From Gymnopilus junonius (Eukaryota; Basidiomycota; Agaricomycetes; Agaricales; Galerinaceae), in contig JADNYJ010000495.1 of assembly GCA_015501075.1 (NCBI GenBank), positions 1 to 22,961 on the forward strand: a stretch of DNA of 22,961 nucleotides, read 5' to 3'. The notes beneath the pieces were generated by a model, which was not told the DNA's origin, did not search any database, and saw only the letters and a program-made list of their open reading frames with translations. Below are positions 1 through 8,968 of the stretch, in pieces (the first letter of the stretch is position 1; each line of letters starts with the position of its first letter). Made by a program: the position numbers and the translations under genes.

Positions 1-2230
1 ACTCATACCCTCTTTTCTCATCTCTGCATCCTCCGGGATGCTACCTCTCCACGCTCTTTCTTGGTTCTGTCCACCGCTACGTCTTTGTTCTTGCTGCAAC
101 TGCCGGCTCTTTTGCAGATGGAGGAAACACGCTCATTAGCGCTATGATGGTAAGCATTTTCTTCGCACACGGTCCTCACCTGCGTTGTTGCTAATGGTTT
201 TTTTTCCCCTGGTAGATGCTCGTTGGGAATGAGAAAAGGTTTATATCCTAGACAAGGCTGAGGGGAATGCTGCTCAAATCAATGGACATCCAGCTTGGGG
301 TTCCGTTTGGTATTTTTTCTGTCGATTCCTTCTCTTCACAACATGCTGATACGTCAAAAGGGACTTCGATACCCACCAGTCAACCGCCATGGATGTGAGG
401 ACAAAACACGTTCTGTTCATCGGGCATGCACCTTCCTAATGGCTCCTACGTCACTTTTGGAGGCAATGGTGCTGTCGGAAGAGGGGGAAATCTCGGATCG
501 CAGCTGAATCCTGGTGGTTTCTCTGCTTCGTGGGACTCCCTATACCAAGATTTTGACGGAACGCGTGCCATGCGGATTTTTGAATCCGTGCTCCAACGGG
601 GATGACTTCACCTCTGCCAAGTGCCAATGGTTCGACGATCCGACTGTTCTTTATGCAGAAGAGCAGATGGTATTCGGCTGCGGAAGCTACGGGCGATGGC
701 GAGGTTGTGATAATTGGAGGTTTCGTCAATGGAGGATATGTTAACCGAAATTACCCTATTGGTGATCCCTCCAAAAATCTCGGAGCGGAATACACGTACG
801 AATATTATCCACCCCGGAGCGACCCTCCTCAAACTTTCCAGTTCTTACTTGCAACGTCGGGTCTTAATGCTTATGCCCATACTTTCATGATGCCGTCTGG
901 GAAAATGTTTGTTCAAGCTAATTTGTCAACTGGTAAGCCCATACATACCACAATATCCAAAATGTGAACACGCCATTGACAACTACAACGTGTAGTGTTG
1001 TGGGACTTCGAGAACAATCAAGAATTCCCTCTTCCTGATATGCCCAACGGCGTCGCGCGTGTTTACCGCATCAGGTGCAGTCGCTATGCTACCTCTTACC
1101 CCCGCAAACAATTATGTGCCAACGGTTATCTTTTGCGAGGCCAAGCCATGCCGGAATTCGACTACGGTGACTACAGGTTCCCCTTTGCCAACACCTGGGA
1201 CATACCTGCTTCACAGATTGCCAACGCATTACACCTGAACTAAAGACGGATCCTCCGGCCTATATTCAGGATGACAACATGCTTGAGGGGCGTACTATGG
1301 ACAGTTCATCATCCTCCCTGACGGAACGCTCTTAATCGTTAACGGTGGTTTGAATGAACGGCTGGTTACACGAACAACGGAACTTTGACGACTTCAAACC
1401 AAGCCTTGATGCCATTTGATCAATCTCTAGCGTCGGGTCCTATTGGCACACCAGCCATTTACAACCCAATGCTCCAGCGGGCAGTCGTTGGTCCAACGCC
1501 GGTTTGTCCTCGTCAAACATTGCACGTTTATATCACTCCTCGGCCATTCTCCTTCCGGATGCGTCAGTCCTTATTGCAGGATCAAATCCTAACCTTGATG
1601 TCAATACGTCGGCCCTTTTCCCAACCCAGTACCAGGGGAAATTTTCTATCCGCCTTATTTCTCAGCTCTACGCGTCCTGTACCAAGCGGAATTCCGAACA
1701 CGTTATCATACGGTGGTAAAGCCTTCGATATCACCGTCACTGCGTCTTCTTTTTCCGGCTCTGCGAATGATGCTGCTGATAATACCACAGTGTTATCATG
1801 CGTGGTGGGTTTACGACGCACGCTATGAACATGGGTCAACGTCATCTGCAGTTGAACAACACTTTCACTGTAAACCAAGATGGATCTATCACGCTACATG
1901 TCGCCCAGGTGCCTCCGAACCCTAATATCTTCCAGCCCGGACCTGCATTCTTGTTTGTAAATATCCATGGTATTCCTAGCAATGGCACCTACGTCATTGT
2001 GGGTAGTGGCAAGATTAGGAAACAAACCCACAGCGCCTGCTAGTGCATTGCCACCCAGCGTTCGCCTCAATACAGCCTCCGGTTCTTCCAATAGCTCTAG
2101 CTCTAGTTCAGGTCAGGATCCAATGGTTCTAATTTAAAGAGCGCTGCGACCGCGTCTGGATCTAACATGGCTTTATTGCTTACTTCGTTGCAGGTGTTCT
2201 TTCCATGTGGTCGCTGCTGATATCCTGTGA
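1..2230 (+). pseudogene. glyoxal oxidase-like copper radical oxidase, multiply frameshifted
   Basis: Glyoxal oxidases are secreted copper radical enzymes that oxidise aldehydes and release H2O2 for lignocellulose attack. Family segments follow in the right order but in changing frames: the DGG start of the mature region (~117), HPAWGSVWD (~285), an NGSYVTFGGNGAVGRGG stretch (~437), RWYSAAEA then IIGGFVNGGY (~664-740), a clear intron at 933-995, QAMPEFDYGDY (~1142), RLYHSSAILLPD with the copper-ligand Tyr-His pair (~1525), THAMNMGQR with the other ligand His (~1813), and the FLFVNIHGIPS domain of the C-terminus. A Ser-rich tail and hydrophobic end (~2080-2230) could be a GPI signal. At least a dozen 1-2 base gains or losses break it, mostly in short runs of one base (e.g. 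~235, ~405, ~583, ~1137, ~1468, ~1640, ~1790). No good start codon joins in frame, so the 5' end may lie outside the window. Either a young pseudogene or a stretch of poor consensus. Confidence 0.88.
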
Positions 2231-2842
2231 TCTGGCATGTAAAAATGGATGTACTACGACATTACGCTGGCGGATCACCGTTTTCAAGGTGTAATATGGA
2301 TCACGCATGCAGTTATTATTAGCCGAGCGTTGGTTAGCGCATCCAACGATCCGCACAAGCTCTCTCATCGATCCAAAACGTCAGGACACAATATTTAGAT
2401 CTTCTGTATGTATGGTGACAGTCTCTCCGTGACGTATCTTAGATTTTCATCGGCACACCCAATCACGGACGACTCAGACTCTCTAGTATCATTTTGACTG
2501 TCATTTGTAGCGAACGGTTATGTCATTCATTAATTATAATCATCCTCAGCTGCTGTCGTCTTTGCTTTTGCATGTACTCTCGCGTAGTTATCTTGGCATA
2601 ATTTTATCATTCATGCTGGACTTTCGCAATGAGTCCTCCCTGTTGACCGCCCAAATCCAAGTACGTTACTTCCCATCAAAATGACCTTTTACGGAAGGTA
2701 TGTAATTGCTGCTCGTGATAACCGAGCAACTTGTTCGCAGTTCAAGTGGCGGTTAAGCTTTCCCTCAAATAGTCTGATGTGCCGATGCGCGGTTCTCTCT
2801 CACCCCCATCACTCGCCACACCCGTGCCTACACGTCTCCGCC
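2231..2842. other. intergenic region, glyoxal oxidase to EH1
   Basis: About 600 bases with no supported gene. The last ~160 bases are open in the frame of EH1 but show no family similarity and are read as its 5' leader. No clear TATA box was seen at the distance found for the two sister genes. Confidence 0.5.
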
Positions 2843-4467
2843 ATGGCAGAGACGCCATTCATGATTGCCGTTCCTGACGAAAAACTTGACTTGCTCAAGC
2901 AAAAGCTGGCTTTGACCGCTCTCCCGGATGAGATAGAAGATGCTGGTTGGGATTATGGCGCTCCTCTAGCTGATATTCGTCGCCTCGTTTCGAGGTGGTC
3001 TGATGGGTATGACTGGAGAAAATACGAAGCTCAGCTCAATGAAGAATTGCCCAGTTCACGAGAGACATCGAGGTGAAAGGTTTCGGCACACTCAATGTCC
3101 ATTACGTGCATAAGAAGAGTGAGGTGGTGGATGCTATCCCTCTTTTGTTCGTCCATGGCTGTAAGTTGGGGACTCTGCCTGTGTCGGATTCGCGTCGGAA
3201 ATGCGCACCTGTGAGAGTACGCTAATTGGAACATTTCAGGGCCTGGCAGTTTTTTGGAAGTACGCAAGATTCTACCGTTGTTGGTCGACGCGTCTCCAGA
3301 ACATCCTAGCTTCCACGTCGTTGCTGTCGGTCTGCCTGGGTTTGGATTTTCCGAGGCACCCAAAGAGAAGGGGTTCGAATTCACGCAATTCGCAGAGGTA
3401 AATGCTGCAGCGCTTGATGTCCCATTCATTTTACAGCTTCTCATTCGCTCTCGCGTTTAGGTCGGCAATAAGTTGATGTTGGCACTCGGGTATAATGAAT
3501 ATGGTAGGTGTATCTTGAGTTCCTGTACGGCGATGTTCTAATATATTTGGTCCTGGCAGTGACTCAAGGAGGAGATTGGGGTCAAATGGTTCGTTTCCGC
3601 CGTTATGACCTTGATAAACATGTAAAGAACCACATACCTAGATCACGGAGAAAGTAGCTCAGGTTTATGGTCACAAACACAGCAAAGCCCGGCATTCAAA
3701 TATGCCTCTGTCAGATCGCTTCAGTTTTTCGTGTCCATCTCGTACTGATCTTTCTACCGTCTTAGGGCAACACCTCCACATCCTATACAGAGGCCTTTGC
3801 TCCTTCTTTCTCATCTTCTTTTTAGCTATAGCGAGAAAGAACAAGAAGGCCTGAAAAGAACGATGTGGTATAGAGAAAAATCCGCCGGATACTTCCAAGA
3901 GCAGTCGACTCAACCACAGACACTAGGGTACAGTCTCGCAGACTCTCCGTTGGCTTACTGGCTTGGCTTTATGAAAAACTCATTACTTGGACTGACAATT
4001 ATCCGTGGGAGGACGACGAAAGTATGTTGTTCTCCTTAGCTTCTCTAGCCATGAAATTTAACGCTCGGCACTGCTAGTACTCACTTGGATTTCTGTTTAT
4101 TGGTTCTCGAGGGCCGGTCCTGCTGCATCCGTGCGGATTTACTATGAAGTAAAGCAGGCCAATGGGGAACGACTAGCTGCAAATCCTGGCTCTATAACAA
4201 TTCCGACAGGGTATTCGTACTTTCCAAAAGAGATAGTCTGCCTGCCGAGGCGGTACGTCCTAATGCTCACAGAATAGCTCGCTCATCTGATAACTGGTTG
4301 ATAGCTGGCTGAGAAGCTCATATGTCGTCTTTGAATCTGAACACGAAAGTGGTGGTCATTTTGCTGCTCATGAGAAACCACAAGAGCTTGTAGGTGACTT
4401 GAGAAAGATGTTCGGAAAAGCTGGTCCAGCCTTTGGAGTCGTTCCGGGAAAAACTGGCTATGCCTGA
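2843..4467 (+). pseudogene. EH1: microsomal-type epoxide hydrolase with two frameshifts
   Basis: This is a paralogue of EH2 with the same eight exons (about 2843-3160, 3240-3397, 3461-3503, 3560-3588, 3663-3709, 3766-4021, 4078-4252, 4305-4467). The start MAETPF was chosen by match to EH2. It has the epoxide hydrolase N-terminal lid region, HGWPGSF (oxyanion hole), GGDWG with the nucleophile Asp in exon 4, FPKE with the likely acid Glu, and GGHFAA with the catalytic His, ending [12 protein letters not shown]. Exon 1 is 318 nt against 319 in EH2 and exon 6 is 256 against 257. One base is missing near 3050 (Pro-Gln-Phe codons) and one near 3948 (Pro-Val-Gly codons), and restoring either position brings back the family sequence. 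As read, translation stops just after the first break. All splice sites look good, so it is either very recently broken or a consensus error. Confidence 0.85.
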
Positions 4468-4846
4468 TGAGTATTCTTCCCTCCTCCAAGTGAATTGTGA
4501 TGTATGTTTGGAAACATGACTTTCATCCCTGTAAATTTTGAGTTGCTGCATGAATACAAACGGGTTCTGCTCTGATACTTGTTTGCTCTATCATAGTCTT
4601 CAAATCCTCTCGAGATACCATCAGCCTCAACTCTTGCCAGACGAGTCAGTTAGTAAGTCTGATGGGTGCTTGGTCAGTATTTGGTGAGCGCCTGGTTATT
4701 AATATTGCGAAATTTGCGAATATCCCGGAAGGTGGTAATAAACGCCGATAGGGGTGTGTAAGCTTGTTCCTCGCATAAATAAACCTGAGGTGAGTAATAA
4801 CGGCGTATTACTGGTATTTCACCCCACTTTACCACGCATTCCTCTC
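4468..4846. other. intergenic region EH1 to EH2
   Basis: It holds the EH1 3' flank and the EH2 promoter. A weak TATA-like ATAAATAAA lies at about 4775-4783, 64-72 bases before the EH2 start, similar to the spacing of the better TATA box of EH3. Nothing else is recognisable. Confidence 0.4.
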
Positions 4847-6471
4847 ATGGCAGAGACCCCGTTCAAGATCGCTGTCCCCGACGAAAAGGTCGCCTTGCTG
4901 AAGCAGAAGCTAGGTTTGACCAATTTTCCGGATGAAATAGAAGAAGCTGGATGGGACTACGGCGTTCCTTTGGCTGATATTCGTCGGCTTTCCGCCAGAT
5001 GGTCTGACGGATATGACTGGAGGAAGCACGAAGCCCAGCTGAACGAGGAACTCCCGCAGTTCACCAGGGACATTGAAGTGGAAGGCTTTGGGACGTTGAA
5101 CATACATTACGTCCATAAGAAGAGCGAGGTTGCTAATGCTATTCCCCTGCTTTTTGTCCATGGTTGTAAGTGAAAAACCTAGTCCTGAGTTCCGCCTTGA
5201 AGGTATTACGAGTTTGCTGACGCAAGCTTTGTTCAGGGCCTGGTAGCTTCTTGGAAGTACGCAAGATACTTCCCTTGTTGATCGAGGCATCCCCAGAACA
5301 CCCTAGCTTCCATGTCGTTGCTCTCGGTTTGCCTGGCTTTGGTTTTTCTGAGGCGCCCAAGAGGAGAGGATTCCAATTTCCTCAGTTTGCAGAGGTGGAT
5401 GCTATATCATTCGATCGATCACACCTTTCTTAACTGGCATTGGGATATCTAGGTCGGCAATAAACTGATGCTAGCGCTTGGGTATTCTGAGTATGGTATG
5501 TAGCTCGGCCTTGATTTCTTCTGGTCTGATATGATTTTTTATACAACAGTCACTCAAGGAGGAGACTGGGGCCACGTTGTTCGTTTCCATCATCATCATA
5601 TCGAAGAAGCCCGCGTAAACTCAGTTATATTTAGATTACCGAAAAAATAGCTGAGATTTATGGCCACAAGTATAGCAAAGCCCGGCACACAAATTTCCCA
5701 TTGTGACTTTGCTCTCTTCTTCCTGTCATTCTGCCTTCCACTGAATCTTCCAATGTCCTAGAGCGCCACCCCCCAGTATCACTCGCTCCCTATTGCAATA
5801 CCTTTCTCATCCTTTTTCTAACCATACCCCGAAAGAACAAGAAGCTCTTAAGCGAGCGGCGTGGTTCCGACAGAAGTCCAGCGGGTACTTCGAGGAACAT
5901 GCAACCCAACCACAGACAATCGGATACAGTCTGGCGGACTCTCCCGTCGGTCTTCTCGCTTGGATATATGAAAAACTTGTTACTTGGACTGACAGTTATC
6001 CATGGGAGGATGACGAAGGTATTGTCTCTTTTCTCCAGCTTCTCCAGCATTAAAGTTGATCGTCGAATGGCCCAGTACTCACTTGGATTTCCATTTACTG
6101 GTTCTCACGAGCTGGCCCTGCTGCATCTGTCCGTATATACTTTGAGGCAAGGCAAGCCCGTGGATATGAATTGGGGGGCAACCCAGGATCTGTAACAATT
6201 CCTACGGGGTATTCACATTTCCCGAAGGAGGTGATACAAGTTCCTAGGCGGTGTGTTTTCCTCCTTGTCATCAGAGGGGAAGAGCTGATATCAAATGCTT
6301 TTCATTAGGTGGACAAGATTTCCTAATGTCGTTTTCGAAAAAGAGCATGAAAGCGGTGGCCACTTCGCTGCCTTCGAGGAACCTAAAGAGCTAGTTGATG
6401 ACTTGAGAAATATGTTTGGAAGGAACGGACCAGCCTTCGGCGTCGTTCAGCAAATGAATGGTTATGCTTGA
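4847..6471 (+). CDS. EH2: microsomal-type epoxide hydrolase, apparently intact
   Basis: It hydrolyses epoxides to vicinal diols; the natural substrate cannot be told (detoxification or secondary metabolism). Eight exons (4847-5165, 5237-5394, 5453-5495, 5550-5578, 5656-5702, 5762-6018, 6076-6250, 6309-6471) join without a break into 396 codons, close to the ~400 aa of fungal relatives. Residues 1-90 are the epoxide hydrolase N-terminal domain. H105-G-W-P-G is the oxyanion-hole motif, Asp179 in GGDWG the nucleophile, Glu336 in FPKE the likely charge-relay acid and His361 in GGHFAA the general base. Tyr in the SGYFEE and GYSHFPKE segments are candidates for the ring-opening tyrosines. The start MAETPF lies inside a longer open frame; it was chosen because the domain begins there and EH1 shares it. 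No signal peptide is seen, so it is probably cytosolic or membrane-associated. The exon 4/5 junction (~5578/5656) is the least certain. Confidence 0.92.
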
Positions 6472-7378
6472 CATTTTGTGGGCAGAGTAATACATAACAC
6501 CCTTAAAGTGGTTTTATTCGAAAAGAAGCCTGTGTCATACAAAAAACATTTTCTTGCATTTCTTGGAATACTCAGTAGCCAGTTTTACCCTCGATCACAC
6601 CATAAGCTTGTCCACCTCTTCCGAACATTTTCCTCAGATCAGCGACGAGTTCTTCGGGCTTTTCATGAGCGGCCAAGTGACCTCCAGTGGCATGTTCAGC
6701 TTCGAAAACTCTGTAACGAGTCTTGGACCATCTGGAAACATTTTCGTTACAATGAAATAAGACTGCGAAAAACAAGCACTCACAGTCGAGGGACGTTGTA
6801 TAACTCCTTGGGAAAGAAGGATGCACCATGAGGAATTGTCGGAGCAGCTGCTCTGGCTTTCTCGTTCACTCTCTCGTAATATATCCTCGTTGATGCAGTT
6901 GGTCCTGCCGTTGAAAACCAATAAATTGAAATCCAGGTTAATGCTACGGGACAAATTCTAACGTCAGATAATTGTTGTATCAGGAAATGATGGCCCCACC
7001 TTCGTCATCCTCCCAGGGACATTCATCGGTCCAGTTAACAAGTTTTTCGTAAATCCAGACAAGAAGACCTGCAGGAGAATCCGCAAGACTGTAACCCAAT
7101 GTCTGTGGTTGCGTTGACTGCTCAGCAGAATAACCTCTCCCCTTCTCTCTAAACCAAATAGTTCGTTGCAATCCTGCTTTCTCGGCCTCTGTGTAACCTT
7201 TCACAAGGTTTCTGAAATACAGCAGTGGGTTGGAGAAGAGTTTGGGAGGATCTCTGAAGTGGGATGATAAAATAGAGTCATTTTTACAGCTATTTGACTA
7301 GTCAACTCACTGGCCTGGACGGGCATATTCGACGTTTGTGTGCCAAGCTTTTGCGTGTCGGCCTCCATAGGTGCTGGC

Positions 7379-7647
7379 TACTGTACTATTTCATTCAATT
7401 CGGCAGTCACGCGTCACGGAGCCTTTCAAATCCCCGAAATGTCACGGTAGTCACGGAGATTTTGCCAGGTTGCCGAAATCATTTGGTGGTCACAAGCTAA
7501 ATATATAAATTTTTTGCCGCCTGTGGCGCTAAACTGCCGAAAATTTTGGGGCCTGTCACGGTGAATTTTCGAGGGTGCCGAAACCAAAATTTCGGCAGGC
7601 CCGTCACGCGTCACGGGCCCTGCCGAATTGATTGAAATAGTACAGTA
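7379..7647. mobile_element. MITE copy A (265 bp, TA target duplication)
   Basis: The element occupies 7381-7645 between TA dinucleotides at 7379-7380 and 7646-7647. Its terminal inverted repeats begin CTGTACTATTTCA and continue through TCAATTCGGCAG, with one mismatch in 26 bases. It has no coding capacity. The interior is dense in two short motifs: TGCCGAA (four forward, two inverted) and GTCACG (seven times). A perfect 7-bp stem with a 6-base loop lies at 7577-7596. The TA duplication and terminal repeats suggest mobilisation by a Tc1/mariner-type transposase, an inference since no transposase is in the window. It sits in exon 5 of EH3. Confidence 0.9.
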
Positions 7648-7830
7648 TTCTCGCTGTAATCTGGGAAGAGAGAATCATGTCGTCACATGTCGCAGTTTAT
7701 TGGACAGGGTTTGCATACAGGATAGCCCCAGTCTCCGCCTTGCGTCACTGTTCAGAAGCGATGTTATAAATTTGAAATAGGCGCCCGGATACGTGGCTGT
7801 ACACTCACCATATTGCTCGTATCCTAATGA

Positions 7831-8098
7831 TACTGTACTATTTCATTCAATTCAGCAGTCACGCATCACGGAGCCTTTCAAATCCCCGAAATGTCACGGT
7901 AGTCACGGAGATTTTGCCAGGTTGCCGAAATCATTTGGTGGTCACAAGCTAAATATATAAATTTTTTGCCGCCTGCGGCGCTAAACTGCCGAAAATTTTG
8001 GGCCTGTCACGGTGAATTTTCGAGGGTGCCGAAACCAAAATTTCGGCAGGCCCGTCACGCGTCACGGGCCCTGCCGAATTGATTGAAATAGTACAGTA
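7831..8098. mobile_element. MITE copy B (264 bp, TA target duplication)
   Basis: Second copy, in the same orientation as copy A and only 187 bases away. The element is 7833-8096, with TA at 7831-7832 and 8097-8098. It differs from copy A by three substitutions (two near the left end, one in the GCCTG-GGCGC stretch) and one base less in the GGGG run. It interrupts exon 3 of EH3 inside an ATA codon. Confidence 0.9.
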
Positions 8099-8768
8099 TC
8101 ATGAGTTTATGCCCAACCTGAAAATAGAATATGTCCTCAGCGCTGCACAAGCAAGAACCCTTATGCGTACCTCCGCGTATTGATCTATTGCAAATCCCTT
8201 TCGTTTCGGAGCCTCGGAGAAACCATACCCTGGTTAGACTGAATGTAACAACGTGGAACGCTGGGTGATCTTTTCCGCCTTGGATCAATAAAGGTAGTAT
8301 CTTGCGCACTTCTACGAAGCTACCAGGCCCTAAGCAGTGCAGAACAGATATTTAGCAAACTTCACTAGTCCTTGACAAAAAGTTACTTACACCCATGGAC
8401 GAATAGCAAGGGTATCGCCCCTTCAACTTCACTCCGCCTGTGGATGAAGTGAATGTTCAATCGTCCGTGTCCATCTACGTCAATCTCTTTTTGGAACTGG
8501 GGTAGTTCTTCGTTCAGCTTCTTTTCGTGTATTCGCCAATCGTAACCATCTTTCCAGAGTGCAAGTAAACGTTCTGCATCAGCACGGGCACACCGTAGTC
8601 ACGTCCCGCGTCTTCCAGCTCGTCCGGAAGACGTGTCAAGGCAAGTTTTTTCCGTAAAAACTCGATTTTTTTCATCGGGAATCGCAATTTTGAACTGAAC
8701 CTCGTTGGAAGCCATGGTAATAGTCACAAAAGAATGTATTACGCCGAGTCAGAAGTGGCGGCTCCACG

Positions 8769-8776
8769 TTTATATA
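8769..8776 (-). promoter_or_regulatory. TATA box of EH3
   Basis: On the minus strand this reads TATATAAA, 54-61 bases before the EH3 start codon, within a short spacer (8716-8968) between EH3 and the 3' end of MSH5. The spacing fits a core promoter with a short leader. Confidence 0.55.
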
Positions 8777-8968
8777 GGCGTGAGGGGAGAAGGGGTCTTC
8801 GATTATTATCATGCCAGCAACGCTTATCCAGACGACAACGAATATAATCCTATCACCTGCCCAAGGTAAACAATGGCGTCATAGAGCCCGCGACGCTTCG
8901 ATGTAATTCATTTGTAAGTATTCTGTTGTGGGAGTAGTACATAAAAGCGCGCCCCTGAGCTACTATTT

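Larger units (their letters stand above)
6572..8715 (-). pseudogene. EH3: epoxide hydrolase broken by two MITEs and small indels
   Basis: Third paralogue, convergent with EH2 (100 bases between stops). It uses the same eight exons: 8391-8715, 8171-8329, exon 3 between 8117 and 7809, 7719-7747, exon 5 between 7660 and 7311, 7000-7253, 6784-6943, 6572-6731. It starts MASNEVQFKIAIPDEK and keeps HGWPGSF, GGDWG, FPKE and GGHLAA, ending KTGY-stop. Exon 3 is interrupted by a MITE at 7833-8096 and exon 5 by one at 7381-7645. Taking out each element plus one TA joins Met-Ile-Ser-Leu-Gly in exon 3 and Ala-Arg-Ile-Ala-Ser in exon 5 in the correct frame. Further damage: one extra base in a seven-T run (8666-8672), one base lost near 8585-8590, and one extra base near 8234. 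As read it cannot make a full enzyme. Confidence 0.9.

Noticed and set aside
6478..6831. 117-codon + strand open frame between EH2 and EH3
   Set aside because: It is the reverse side of EH3 exons 7-8, which show the GGH motif and the C-terminal epoxide hydrolase sequence.
7300..8120. Possible tandem-repeat or CRISPR-like array because two similar blocks recur
   Set aside because: Only two units, each with terminal inverted repeats and TA flanks, separated by epoxide hydrolase exon and intron sequence; MITEs explain it fully.
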